In this document: positions 7,085-16,007 of the stretch, piece by piece
Layout of the letters: every line of letters begins with the position of its first letter
Numbering within the stretch: the stretch's first letter is position 1
NCBI GenBank assembly: GCA_020638575.1
Contig: JACKIH010000003.1
Span: forward strand, 849,501 to 913,500
Direction: 5' to 3'
Source: Rhodospirillaceae bacterium
Lineage (GTDB): Bacteria > Pseudomonadota > Alphaproteobacteria > DSM-16000 > Inquilinaceae
Length of the DNA: 64,000 bases
Program-made: the position numbers and the translations under genes
Notes under the pieces: model-generated
What the model was told of the DNA's origin: nothing
Seen by the model: only the letters and a program-made list of their open reading frames with translations
Databases searched by the model: none

Positions 7085-8479
7085 ATGAGTGACCAACCCT
7101 ATGATGTGATCGTGATCGGCTCCGGCCCCGGCGGCTATGTCTGCGCCATCAAGTGCGCCCAGCTCGGCCTGCGCACGGCCTGCGTGGAGAAGCGCGACAC
7201 GCTCGGCGGCACCTGCCTCAACATCGGCTGCATCCCGTCGAAGGCGCTCCTGCAAGCGTCCGAGAAGTACGACGAAGCGGCCCACCACCTGGGCGAGTTC
7301 GGCATCTCCGTGGGCGAGGTGGGCTTCGACCTCGCCGGCCTGATGGCCCACAAGGACCGCACCGTGCAGGCCAATGTGCAGGGCGTGGAGTTCCTGTTCC
7401 GCAAGAACAAGGTCGACTGGCTGAAGGGCGCCGGCAAGATCACCGCCCCCGGCACGGTGGACGTGGACGGCACCGCCTACCGGGCCAAGCACATCATCAT
7501 CGCCACCGGGTCCGACGTGGCGCCGCTGAAGGGCGTGGAGATCGACGAGCAGCGCATCGTGTCGTCCACCGGGGCATTGGCGCTGGCGGCGGTGCCGGAG
7601 CGCCTGGTGGTGATCGGCGGCGGCTATATCGGGCTGGAGATGGGCTCGGTGTGGCAGCGCCTGGGCAGCAAGGTCACCGTGGTGGAGTTCCTCGACCGCA
7701 TCCTGCCGGGCATGGATGGCGAAGTATCCAAGCAGATGCAGCGCATCCTCGCCCGCCAGGGCATGGCCTTCAAGCTGGGCACCAAGGTGACGGCGGCGAC
7801 CCCCGGCGACGGTGGCGTGGCCCTGACCATCGAGCCGGCCAAGGGCGGCAATGCCGAGACCCTGGACGCCGACGTGGTGCTGCTGGCCATCGGCCGCATC
7901 CCGTTTACCGGCGGGCTGGGCCTGGAAGACGTCGGCGTGGCGATGGACGAGCGCGGCCGGGTGAAGACCGATGCCCACTTCGCCACCAACGTTCCGGGCA
8001 TCTATGCCATCGGCGACGTGATCGCCGGCCCCATGCTGGCCCACAAAGCCGAGGAAGAAGGCGTGGCGCTGGCCGAACGCCTGGCCGGCCAGGCCGGGCA
8101 CGTGAACTACGAAGCCATTCCCGGCGTCGTCTACACCTGGCCGGAAGCGGCCCAGGTGGGCAAGACCGAGGAGCAGTTGAAGGAAGCCGGCACCGCCTAC
8201 AAGGTCGGCAAGTTCCCCTTCACCGCCAACGGCCGCGCCCGCGCCATGAACGCCACCGACGGCTTCGTGAAGGTCCTGGCGGACAAGGCGACCGACCGGG
8301 TGCTGGGCATCCACGTGATCGGTGCGGAGGCCGGCACCATTGTCGCGGAATGCGCCATGGCCATGGAGTTCGGCGCCTCGGCCGAGGACATCGCGCGAAC
8401 CTGTCACGCCCACCCGACCTTAAATGAGGCCGTGAAGGAAGCAGCCCTGGCAGTGGCCGGCAAGGCACTCCACATTTAG
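7085..8479 (+). CDS. lpdA: Dihydrolipoyl dehydrogenase (E3)
   Basis: E3 is the flavoprotein that reoxidises dihydrolipoyl groups of 2-oxo-acid dehydrogenase complexes using NAD+. Visible are the FAD-binding GSGPGG at residues 12-17, the redox pair C44/C49 in GGTCLNIGC, a second GGGYIG nucleotide-binding motif, and the C-terminal HAHPTLNE with the catalytic His-Glu pair. It has 464 residues, the normal length. I chose the ATG at 7085 because GAGGA lies 10 bases upstream; ATG 7076 is too close to it. The likely partner complex, SucAB, is encoded about 2 kb away on the other strand, not in the same operon. Confidence 0.95.
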   Translation: MSDQPYDVIVIGSGPGGYVCAIKCAQLGLRTACVEKRDTLGGTCLNIGCIPSKALLQASEKYDEAAHHLGEFGISVGEVGFDLAGLMAHKDRTVQANVQGVEFLFRKNKVDWLKGAGKITAPGTVDVDGTAYRAKHIIIATGSDVAPLKGVEIDEQRIVSSTGALALAAVPERLVVIGGGYIGLEMGSVWQRLGSKVTVVEFLDRILPGMDGEVSKQMQRILARQGMAFKLGTKVTAATPGDGGVALTIEPAKGGNAETLDADVVLLAIGRIPFTGGLGLEDVGVAMDERGRVKTDAHFATNVPGIYAIGDVIAGPMLAHKAEEEGVALAERLAGQAGHVNYEAIPGVVYTWPEAAQVGKTEEQLKEAGTAYKVGKFPFTANGRARAMNATDGFVKVLADKATDRVLGIHVIGAEAGTIVAECAMAMEFGASAEDIARTCHAHPTLNEAVKEAALAVAGKALHI

Positions 8480-8571
8480 CCCCAACTGGCATCGCTTCCG
8501 CCCCATCGGCGGTCGACGGGCCGGCCCATGGGCCCCTCGGCGGGCCCTGCGTTGCGGGGAGGCGGCGTAAC

Positions 8572-8967
8572 GTGACCAGGAGCATGTTCCGGCTGGCCCG
8601 GCTGATTGCCGGATGGGTCATCGTCGTGGCTGGAGCGATCCTGGCGCCGACGCCCATTCCCATCGGCTGGCTCCTGCTGATCATCGGCTTCAGCATCCTC
8701 GTGCACGAGAGCGAGACGGTACGCGGCTGGGTGCGCCGGCTGCGCGCCCGCTATCCGCGCTTCGGCCTCTGGCTGCACCGCAACAAGCACCACGCTCCCA
8801 GCTTCGGCCGCCGCCTCATCGAGTTGACCGAGCCGGGCCATCACGGCGGCCCCCGTGCTGCCCAGCCGGCACCCGCGAACCGCAACGACGACGAGGGTTT
8901 CGGCGGCGGCGGAGCCACCGACGGCGATGGCGGCCCCAGTCAGCCACGCGGCTTCGGCCAGCCATGA
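8572..8967 (+). CDS. Small membrane protein, PGPGW-type transmembrane family
   Basis: This 131-residue protein has one or two hydrophobic segments near residues 10-45, including a WLLLIIGFSILV helix preceded by a PTPIPIGW loop. The loop is reminiscent of the PGPGW small transmembrane proteins. An Arg-rich cytoplasmic stretch and a Gly/Asp-rich, probably disordered C-terminus follow. The start is a GTG with a GGGGAGG ribosome-binding site. Its stop overlaps the start of the next membrane protein (ATGA), so the two are translationally coupled. Role unknown. Confidence 0.7.
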   Translation: MTRSMFRLARLIAGWVIVVAGAILAPTPIPIGWLLLIIGFSILVHESETVRGWVRRLRARYPRFGLWLHRNKHHAPSFGRRLIELTEPGHHGGPRAAQPAPANRNDDEGFGGGGATDGDGGPSQPRGFGQP

Positions 8968-9308
8968 GCCACATGACCCGTGCCACCCGCCTGGGCTACC
9001 TGGCCTCCGGCTGGTGCCTGGTGATCTGGGGGATCGTCAGCTACCCGATCCCGCTCTACCCCAGCACACCGACCATCGTGGCCGGCCTGCTGCTGATCGC
9101 CAAGGTGCAGCCCTGGGCGCGCCGGCTGATCGTGCGGGCGCGGCGGCGCTTCCGCCCGTTCAACCGGCTCTACCTGCGCGGGGCGCGGCTGTTCCATCGC
9201 CGCCACCGCCATCCGCCGGCCGACGGCGATGCCGAGTTCCTGCCGCCCCTCACCCCCGAGAGCGTGGGTGCGCCGCCCGGTGAACGGCCTTCACCTGTGA
9301 CGCCGTGA
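8964..9308 (+). CDS. Second small membrane protein, translationally coupled to the previous one
   Basis: This is a 114-residue protein with hydrophobic segments near residues 10-30 and 38-48, then a strongly Arg-rich region. It resembles its upstream neighbour in layout (YPIPLYPSTPTIVAGLLLI against TPIPIGWLLLIIG), so the pair may be diverged tandem copies working together. It starts at an ATG overlapping the previous stop. Its last 59 bases overlap the 3' end of xerC on the opposite strand. Function unknown. Confidence 0.65.
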   Translation: MSHMTRATRLGYLASGWCLVIWGIVSYPIPLYPSTPTIVAGLLLIAKVQPWARRLIVRARRRFRPFNRLYLRGARLFHRRHRHPPADGDAEFLPPLTPESVGAPPGERPSPVTP

Positions 9309-10194
9309 CCTCGGTATAGCGCTGGGTGGTCGCCAGGCTGGCATGGCCCAATAGTTCCTGGATCGAACGCAGATCGGCCCCGGCGGCCAGCAGATGGGTG
9401 GCAAAGCTGTGGCGCAGCGCATGCGGCGTCGCACTGTCCGGCAGTCCCAGCACGGTGCGCACCGACCGCATCTGCTTTTCCGCAATAGCCGGCTGCAGCC
9501 GCTTGCCGCGGGCGCCGAGGAACAGCGGCGTGCCCGCCACGGCGGGATAGGGGCAGGCCGCCCGGTAGGCGTCGATCGCCGCCGCCACCACCGCCAGCAC
9601 CGGCACACTGCGCTGCTTGTTGCCCTTGCCGAGCACCCGGAGCGGCCCGCCGCCCGCCGGCACGGCCCCCACATCGAGCGCCAGCGCTTCGCCCAGGCGC
9701 AGCCCGCAGCCGTAGAGCAGGCCGAACAGCGCCCGGTCGCGGCGCCCGATCCAATCGGTCTCCGGCAGCGCTGCGGCCATGTCCGGCACCGCTACCGCCG
9801 AGGCCGCGTCGAGCGGCCGCGGCAGCTTCTTCGGCAGCTTGGGGTGGGCAAGCGCATGCACCGCCGGCACATGGGCCACACCGGCCCGGTCGAGGAAGTC
9901 GACGAAGCTGCGCAGGGCGGACAGGCCGCGCGCGCGCGTCTGCCGGCTTGCCCGGTCGTCGCCGGCACGGTGGGCCTGGAAGGCGCGCATTTCCGCCAGG
10001 CTGGCCCCGGCCAATCGGGCGATGCCCACCGGTCCGCCGGCATGGCCGGCCAGGAACCCGAGGAAGCGGCGCACATCGGCCACGTAGGCGCGCACGGTGT
10101 GGGCCGACAGCCGGCGCTCGCGCTCCAGCCAGCAGGTCCAGGCGTCCAGTTGGCGGGCCAGGTCGTCCGCCACGGGGAGAAGATCGACACCCAT
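9250..10194 (-). CDS. xerC: Tyrosine recombinase XerC (chromosome dimer resolution)
   Basis: XerC works with XerD at the dif site to resolve chromosome dimers. The N-terminal SAM-like DNA-binding domain spans about residues 10-105. The catalytic domain has Arg in CGLRLGEAL, Lys in GKGNKQRSVPV, the HALRH box with the second Arg, His in LGHASL, and the nucleophile Tyr in TTQRYTEV. The length of about 314 residues is normal. I use the ATG at 10194; an in-frame TTG at 10206 falls inside the T-run of the sucB terminator. Neither has a good ribosome-binding site, so the start is uncertain. The 3' end overlaps the convergent membrane protein gene. Confidence 0.92.
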   Translation of the reverse strand: MGVDLLPVADDLARQLDAWTCWLERERRLSAHTVRAYVADVRRFLGFLAGHAGGPVGIARLAGASLAEMRAFQAHRAGDDRASRQTRARGLSALRSFVDFLDRAGVAHVPAVHALAHPKLPKKLPRPLDAASAVAVPDMAAALPETDWIGRRDRALFGLLYGCGLRLGEALALDVGAVPAGGGPLRVLGKGNKQRSVPVLAVVAAAIDAYRAACPYPAVAGTPLFLGARGKRLQPAIAEKQMRSVRTVLGLPDSATPHALRHSFATHLLAAGADLRSIQELLGHASLATTQRYTEVTASQVKAVHRAAHPRSRG

Positions 10195-10196
10195 CT

Positions 10197-10236
10197 GAAA
10201 AAGCAAAGCGACGACGGATAGTTATCCATCGTCGCT
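10197..10236 (-). terminator. Intrinsic terminator of the sucAB operon
   Basis: On the minus strand a 13-bp stem with one mismatch and a 4-base loop (AGCGACGATGGAT / ATCCGTCGTCGCT, positions 10236-10207) is followed by TTTGCTTTTT. It lies 45 bases after the sucB stop and only a few bases before the xerC start, so xerC would need read-through or its own promoter. Confidence 0.8.
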
Positions 10237-10281
10237 CAACTTATCTCTCAAGGCAAGCGGGCCGGGGCTCCGGCCGCCCGG

Positions 10282-11904
10282 CTACACCCCCAGGAGCAGA
10301 CGCTGGGGATCTTCGATGGCGTCCTTCACCTTGACGAGGAAGGTCACCGCTTCCGAGCCGTCGATGATGCGGTGATCGTAGCTCACCGCCAGGTACATCA
10401 TCGGCCGCGCTTCGATCTTGCCGCCGTCCACCACCATGGGGCGCTGCTGGATCTTGTGCATGCCGAGGATGCCCGACTGCGGCGGGTTCAGGATCGGCGT
10501 CGACATCAGCGAGCCGTACACGCCGCCATTGGAGATGGTGAAGGTGCCGCCGGTCAGATCGGCCATCGACAGCTTGCCGTCGCGGCCCTTGCGGCCCAGC
10601 TCGCCGATGGTCTTCTCCACTTCGGCGAAGGAGAGCTGGTCGACGTCGCGCACCACCGGCACCACGAGGCCCTGGGGCGTGCCCACGGCGACGCCGATGT
10701 CGTAGTAGTTCTTGTAGACGATGTCGTCGCCGTCGATCTCGGCATTGACCGCCGGGATGTCCTGCAGGGCCGCCACCACGGCCTTGGCGAAGAACGACAT
10801 GAAGCCCAGCCGCACGCCGTGCTTCTTCTCGAAACTGTCCTTGTATTGGTTGCGCAGGGCCATCAGGGCGGTCATGTCCACCTCGTTGAAGGTGGTCAGC
10901 ATGGCCGCGGTGTTCTGCGCCTGCTTCAGCCGCGTGGCGATGGTGCGGCGCAGCTTGGTCATGCGCACCCGCTCCTCGCGGTCCTTCTTCGCCCGCGGCT
11001 GGCCGCTGGGCCGTTCGAAGGCCGGCACCTCCACCGTGGTCGCCTGGCTGGGTGCCGCCGCCGCGGCGGGCTTCGCCGGTCCCTTCTCGATGGCACGCTG
11101 CACGTCTTCCTTGGTGACGCGCCCGCCCTTGCCGGTGCCGTCCACCTGGGCGGCGCTGAGGCCATGCTCTTCCAGCAGCTTGCGGGCGGCCGGCATCACC
11201 AGGTCGCCGCCGCTCTCCTCGGCCTTGGCGGGCGCTGGCGCCGGTCCTGCTGCGGCGGCTGGCTTGGCGGCAGGAGCCGCGGCACCCGCGCCGGCGCTGA
11301 GGCGGCCGAGCACCGCCCCCACATCCACCGTGTCGCCTTCGCCCGCGACCTGTTCGGTGAGCGTGCCGGCCGCCGGCGCGTTCACTTCCAGCGTCACCTT
11401 GTCGGTTTCCAGCTCCACCAGCGGCTCGTCCTGGGCGACCGCCTCGCCCACGTCCTTCAGCCAGCGCGCCACCGTGCCCTGGGTGACGGATTCGCCCAGT
11501 GCCGGGACGACCACGTCCACCGTCTCGCCGCCACCATCGCCCGCCGGTTCGGCCTTTGGCTCCGCCGCCGGTTCGGCTTTCGGTTCTGCCTTCGGTTCGG
11601 CGGCAGGCTTGGCAGGGGCCGGCTCCGGCTTTGCCGACCTGGGGGCTGCTTCGGCCGGCGCGCCGTCGGCGTCCGACAGCGAGCCGAGCACGGCACCCAC
11701 CTCCACGGTGGCGCCGGCCTCGGCCACCACCTCGCCCAGCACGCCGGCTGCCGGGGCGTTGACCTCCAGCGTCACCTTGTCGGTCTCCAGCTCCACCAGG
11801 GGTTCGTCGCGCTCGACCCGGTCGCCGACCTGCTTCAGCCACTGGGCCACGGTGGCCTCCGTCACCGATTCTCCCAGGGTGGGCACAACGATCTGAACGC
11901 TCAT
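10282..11904 (-). CDS. sucB: Dihydrolipoyllysine succinyltransferase (E2o) with two lipoyl domains
   Basis: E2 of 2-oxoglutarate dehydrogenase transfers the succinyl group from lipoyl-lysine to CoA in the TCA cycle. The 540 residues comprise lipoyl domain 1 (about 1-77, lipoylated K43), an Ala/Pro/Lys/Glu linker with repeated AEPK units (about 78-125), lipoyl domain 2 (about 129-203, K169), a second Ala/Pro linker, an E1/E3-binding domain (VMPAARKLLEEHGL to VQRAI), and the catalytic domain ending in YDHRIIDG, which carries the active-site His and Asp. Most E2o proteins have one lipoyl domain. An AAGGA ribosome-binding site supports ATG 11904. It lies 113 bases after sucA. Confidence 0.95.
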   Translation of the reverse strand: MSVQIVVPTLGESVTEATVAQWLKQVGDRVERDEPLVELETDKVTLEVNAPAAGVLGEVVAEAGATVEVGAVLGSLSDADGAPAEAAPRSAKPEPAPAKPAAEPKAEPKAEPAAEPKAEPAGDGGGETVDVVVPALGESVTQGTVARWLKDVGEAVAQDEPLVELETDKVTLEVNAPAAGTLTEQVAGEGDTVDVGAVLGRLSAGAGAAAPAAKPAAAAGPAPAPAKAEESGGDLVMPAARKLLEEHGLSAAQVDGTGKGGRVTKEDVQRAIEKGPAKPAAAAAPSQATTVEVPAFERPSGQPRAKKDREERVRMTKLRRTIATRLKQAQNTAAMLTTFNEVDMTALMALRNQYKDSFEKKHGVRLGFMSFFAKAVVAALQDIPAVNAEIDGDDIVYKNYYDIGVAVGTPQGLVVPVVRDVDQLSFAEVEKTIGELGRKGRDGKLSMADLTGGTFTISNGGVYGSLMSTPILNPPQSGILGMHKIQQRPMVVDGGKIEARPMMYLAVSYDHRIIDGSEAVTFLVKVKDAIEDPQRLLLGV

Positions 11905-12017
11905 GGGTAATCTGTCCTTATGCTGGCTCGCATCGGTTTGGGCGGGGCACCTCCCGCGGTGGAGGACCCGCAGGAGGATCCTCCAAAACCATGGGGTGCG
12001 GCGGGGTCGCGGCGGGG

Positions 12018-14978
12018 TCACGATTCAGCGGCGGACTCCGCCAGGCCGAGTGCGGCATCGACCAGGGCCTGCTGCTCCATGTTGTGGCGGCGCAAGAGCC
12101 CGGTGGCCGGTGCCGCCGCCTCGATCCGCCCGGCATAGACCGGACGGCGCGTCTTGTGGCCGATATCGGTGAGGATCTGCTCGATCCGCCGGTCGGCGTA
12201 CCACCACGCCCCCATGTTGCGCGGCTCTTCCTGGCACCACACGATGTCGGCGTTGGGGTACTTGGCGATCTCCTCGCCCAGCACGGCATCGGGCCAGGGG
12301 TAGAGCTGCTCGATCCTGAGGATGGCGATGTCCCGCCGCCCGGACTCGTCGCGCGCCTTCTTCAGGTCGTAGTAGACCTTGCCGGTGCACAGCACCACGC
12401 GGTGGATCTCCTGCGGCGGCGCCAGGTCCACGCTCTCGTAGAGCACGCGGTGGAAACTCGATCCCTCGGCGAACATCTCCAGGTCGGAGACGCATTCGCG
12501 GTGGCGCAGCAGCGACTTCGGCGTCATCACCACCAGCGGCTTGCGGAAGTCGCGGTGGATCTGCCGGCGCAGGGCGTGGAAGTAGTTGGCCGGCGTGGTC
12601 GGGTAGACGACCTGCCAGTTGTCTTCCCCGGAGAGCTGCAGGAACCGCTCCAGCCGGGCCGAGGAGTGCTCCGGCCCCTGGCCTTCGTAGCCGTGGGGCA
12701 GCAGCATCACCAGGCCGGACATGCGCAGCCACTTGCTTTCGCCGGAACTGATGAACTGATCGAAGATCACCTGGGCGCCGTTGGCGAAATCGCCGAACTG
12801 GGCCTCCCACAGCACCAGTGCGCGCGGCTCGGCCAGGCTGAAGCCGTATTCGAAGCCGAGCACCGCGAATTCCGACAGCGGGCTGTCGTGCACCTCGAAG
12901 ATCGCCTGGTCGCGATCGACATTGGCGAGCGGGATGTGCTTGGCCTCGCTCTCCTGGTTCACCAGCACCGAATGGCGCTGGGAAAAGGTGCCGCGGCCGC
13001 TGTCCTGGCCCGACAGGCGCACCGGGTAGCCTTCCTTCAGCAGCGTACCGAAGGCCAGCGCCTCCGCCGTCGCCCAGTCGATGCCCGTACCGGTGTCGAA
13101 CATCTGCTCCTTGGCCTTGAGCTGGCGGGCGATCTTGGGGTTGACCGTGAAGCCGTCGGGCACCGTCACCAGGGCCTTGCCCACCGCCCGCAGATCGGCC
13201 ATGGCGACCGACGTGGTGCCGCGGCGGTCGCCGGCCTTGGCGATGGACATGCCCGACCAGGCGCCCGACAGCCAGTCGGCCTGGTTGGGCTTGTAGCTGG
13301 AGGCCGCCTCGAACTGGCTGTCCAGGTGGCTCTGCCACTCCTTCACCATGCGCTCCGGCGCGTCGGCGTCGAGCAGCTTGTCCTTGACCAGCCGGCGGGC
13401 ATAAAGGTCGCGCACCGTCGGGTGGTCGGCGATGGTGCGGTACATGATGGGCTGGGTGAAGGCCGGCTCGTCGCCTTCGTTGTGGCCGAACCGGCGGTAG
13501 CACACCATGTCCACCACCACGTCCTTGTGGAACTTCTGGCGGAATTCGATGGCGATACGGCAGACGTGGACCACGGCTTCCGGATCGTCGCCGTTGACGT
13601 GGAAGATCGGCGCCTGGATCGACTTGGCGATCTCGCTGGGATAGGGGCCCGAGCGGCTGTACATGGGCGCCGTGGTGAAGCCGATCTGGTTGTTGACGAT
13701 GAAATGGATGGTGCCGCCAACGCGGTAGCCCTTGAGGTCGGACAGCATCAGGGTCTCGCCGACGATGCCCTGGCCGGCGAAGGCGGCGTCGCCGTGCAGC
13801 AGCACCCCCATCACCTTCTCGCGCTCGGTGTCCTCAAGCTGCATCTGCTTGGCGCGCACCTTGCCCATGACGACAGGATTCACCGCCTCCAGGTGGGAAG
13901 GGTTGGCGGTCAGCGACAAGTGAATGGTGTTGCCGTCGAAGTCCCGGTCGGACGAGGTGCCCAGGTGGTACTTCACGTCGCCGGTGCCCTGTACGTCCTC
14001 CGGGTTGGCGGGGTTGCCCTGGAATTCCGAAAAGATGGCGGCAAACGGCTTGCCCATCACGTTGGCCAGCACGTTCAGCCGGCCGCGGTGGGGCATGCCC
14101 AGCACGATTTCCTTCAGGCCGAGCTGGCCGCCGCGCTTCATGATCTGCTCAAGGCCGGGCACCATGGCCTCGCCGCCGTCGAGCCCGAAGCGCTTGGTGC
14201 CGGTGTATTTCATGTTCAAGAAGCGCTCGAACCCTTCCGACGCGGTCAGCCGCTCCAGGATGGCTTCGCGCCCGCGCTCGGTGAAATCGGTGCGGTTGTG
14301 GATGGCTTCGATGCGCTGCTGGATCCAGGCCTTCTCATCGGGATCCTGGATGTGCATGAACTCCACGCCGATGTGGTCGCAATAGGTCTGGAGCAGGCGC
14401 TCCATGATCTGGCGCAGGGTGGCGACGTCGAAGCCCAGCACCTCGTTGATGAAAATCGGGCGGTCCCAATCGTCATCGGTGAAGCCCCACGTACGCGGGT
14501 CCAGCTCCGGATGATGGCCGCGCTGGTCGAGCCCCAGGGGGTCGAGCTGTGCGTTCAGGTGGCCGCGCACGCGGTACGTACGGATCAGCATGAGCGCGCG
14601 AATGCTGTCGGTCACCGCGGCACGCAGGTGCTCTTCGGACGGCGCGACCGGGCCCGCCGGCTGTGCGGCCGGGGCGACAGCCGGTGCCGCAGCCGGTGCC
14701 GCAGCTCCGTTCCTGCCGGCCGGTTTCGGCGCCTCGGCTGCGACGCCGCCGAACAGCTCGTCGGCCACCGGGTCGGTGACGGTGGCATGGCCGTTGCCCC
14801 AGGACGGACCGGCCAGCTCCTCCAGCACCTCGCGGCCATCGTCGCCAAGGGTACCGAAGAAGGACGCCCACGACGGGTCGACCGATCCCGCATCGCGCTT
14901 GAAGCGCGCGTACAGGTCACCGACGAACGCCGCGTTCTGGGCGAACAGGAACGAGGAATTGACCGCTTGATTTCCCAT
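12018..14978 (-). CDS. sucA: 2-oxoglutarate dehydrogenase E1 component
   Basis: E1o is the thiamine-diphosphate enzyme that decarboxylates 2-oxoglutarate and succinylates the lipoyl groups of SucB. The 986-residue protein has the E1o N-terminal signature (SSFLFAQNAAFVGDLYARF), the GMPHRGRLNVLANV block, the thiamine-diphosphate region around GDAAFAGQGIV and VNNQIGFTTAP, and the C-terminal transketolase-like half with LPHGYEGQGPEHSSARLERF and MTPKSLLRH. It is the first gene of sucA-sucB. Its ATG is at 14978, and a UUCG-capped hairpin lies just upstream. Confidence 0.97.
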   Translation of the reverse strand: MGNQAVNSSFLFAQNAAFVGDLYARFKRDAGSVDPSWASFFGTLGDDGREVLEELAGPSWGNGHATVTDPVADELFGGVAAEAPKPAGRNGAAAPAAAPAVAPAAQPAGPVAPSEEHLRAAVTDSIRALMLIRTYRVRGHLNAQLDPLGLDQRGHHPELDPRTWGFTDDDWDRPIFINEVLGFDVATLRQIMERLLQTYCDHIGVEFMHIQDPDEKAWIQQRIEAIHNRTDFTERGREAILERLTASEGFERFLNMKYTGTKRFGLDGGEAMVPGLEQIMKRGGQLGLKEIVLGMPHRGRLNVLANVMGKPFAAIFSEFQGNPANPEDVQGTGDVKYHLGTSSDRDFDGNTIHLSLTANPSHLEAVNPVVMGKVRAKQMQLEDTEREKVMGVLLHGDAAFAGQGIVGETLMLSDLKGYRVGGTIHFIVNNQIGFTTAPMYSRSGPYPSEIAKSIQAPIFHVNGDDPEAVVHVCRIAIEFRQKFHKDVVVDMVCYRRFGHNEGDEPAFTQPIMYRTIADHPTVRDLYARRLVKDKLLDADAPERMVKEWQSHLDSQFEAASSYKPNQADWLSGAWSGMSIAKAGDRRGTTSVAMADLRAVGKALVTVPDGFTVNPKIARQLKAKEQMFDTGTGIDWATAEALAFGTLLKEGYPVRLSGQDSGRGTFSQRHSVLVNQESEAKHIPLANVDRDQAIFEVHDSPLSEFAVLGFEYGFSLAEPRALVLWEAQFGDFANGAQVIFDQFISSGESKWLRMSGLVMLLPHGYEGQGPEHSSARLERFLQLSGEDNWQVVYPTTPANYFHALRRQIHRDFRKPLVVMTPKSLLRHRECVSDLEMFAEGSSFHRVLYESVDLAPPQEIHRVVLCTGKVYYDLKKARDESGRRDIAILRIEQLYPWPDAVLGEEIAKYPNADIVWCQEEPRNMGAWWYADRRIEQILTDIGHKTRRPVYAGRIEAAAPATGLLRRHNMEQQALVDAALGLAESAAES

Positions 14979-14994
14979 GATGGTGCCTGCAGAT

Positions 14995-15010
14995 GGGCGC
15001 CGAAGCGCCC
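14995..15010 (-). promoter_or_regulatory. UUCG-tetraloop hairpin in the sucA leader
   Basis: On the sucA strand GGGCGC-TTCG-GCGCCC gives a perfect 6-bp stem capped by a C(UUCG)G tetraloop, one of the most stable RNA hairpins known. It ends 16 bases before the sucA ATG, close enough to affect ribosome access or protect the mRNA. A regulatory role is inference. Confidence 0.4.
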
Positions 15011-15203
15011 GTTCTCCCCAATTGTTGGTGCTTCCGTAGGGTCGAAACCGACCTTTGCAGGTTTTCGCTGCACGAGCTTGAAAGATATACGCAGTTTCGG
15101 CGCCTCTGCCCATGGCCTTTGGGCAGCAAACCGGCAGGTCACGCAAGTCTGATACGATGCGCGCGCAGAGGCCGCGGCCCGCCCGACAGTCACGCCGCGG
15201 TGG

Positions 15204-15983
15204 TTAACCGGACAGGAATGCCCCCACCCTCTCCAGGAATGCCTCCGGCCGGTCGGCATGCACCTCGTGGCCGGCTCCTTCGATCACCGCCATCTGGAGT
15301 TTCGGGAACATGTGCTGGAACAACACATAGTGTTCCGGGCGTACGTAGTCCGACATTTCGCCTTCCACCAGGAGTGTCGGCTTGGCAAAGGTCTGCTTGG
15401 TCAGCCGCTCGTCGAAGCCGGTCAGCGCGTCGAGGTTGCCGGCGATGGCATCGAGGTTGAGGCGCCATTTGAGGGCACCGTTCGACGCCGTGACGTTCTG
15501 CAGCAGGAAGGAGCGCAGGCCGGAATCCGGAATCTCGTCGGCCAGCCAGGCGTCCACTTCCGCGCGCCGGTTGAGCCCGTCCAGGTCCACCGCCCGCATC
15601 GCCTGCACCAGGTGCAGGTGCTCGCTGTCCGACGGCACCGGCGCGATGTCGACCACGACCAGCCGGTCCACCAGCTCCGGGCGGCCCATCACCAGGGTCA
15701 TGGCGGTTTTGCCGCCCATGGAATGGCCGATCAGCGCCGGCGGTTCGGCACAGCGCGCCTCGATGAAGCGGGCCACGTCCTCCGCCATCTCCGGGTAGGT
15801 CATGGTGTCCGCCCACGGGGAGTCTCCGTGGTTGCGCAGGTCGAGCGCGAACACATGGGCGTGCTCGGCCAGCGCCTTGGCGATGCGCAGCCAGTTGCGC
15901 GAGGAGCCGTAGAGGCCGTGCAGGATCACCACCGGCGGGCGGCGGCCGTGCTCCTGGTAGGCGAGCAATCGATCAAGCGGCAT
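15204..15983 (-). CDS. Alpha/beta hydrolase of the YbfF-type esterase group
   Basis: This is a 259-residue alpha/beta-fold hydrolase. It has the oxyanion HG motif (ILHGLYGSSRNW), LDLRNHGDSP, the nucleophile elbow GHSMGG (Ser near residue 95), an acidic residue region in LVEGEMSDY, and the catalytic His in GAGHEVHADRP. This pattern fits the acyl-CoA thioesterase/esterase YbfF more than a peptidase. It lies 24 bases downstream of an enoyl-CoA hydratase on the same strand, which fits acyl-CoA chemistry. The true substrate cannot be told from the sequence. Confidence 0.85.
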   Translation of the reverse strand: MPLDRLLAYQEHGRRPPVVILHGLYGSSRNWLRIAKALAEHAHVFALDLRNHGDSPWADTMTYPEMAEDVARFIEARCAEPPALIGHSMGGKTAMTLVMGRPELVDRLVVVDIAPVPSDSEHLHLVQAMRAVDLDGLNRRAEVDAWLADEIPDSGLRSFLLQNVTASNGALKWRLNLDAIAGNLDALTGFDERLTKQTFAKPTLLVEGEMSDYVRPEHYVLFQHMFPKLQMAVIEGAGHEVHADRPEAFLERVGAFLSG

Positions 15984-16007
15984 GTCGGACGGGCTCGGCT
16001 CAGCGGA

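Noticed and set aside
11960..11985. TGGAGGA/TCCTCCA hairpin between sucA and sucB as a terminator
   Set aside because: There is no T-run on the sucA strand, and sucB is expected to be co-transcribed.
11991..15152. An open frame of about 1,050 codons on the plus strand opposite sucA
   Set aside because: It is an antisense shadow of sucA with low-complexity translation and no ribosome-binding site.
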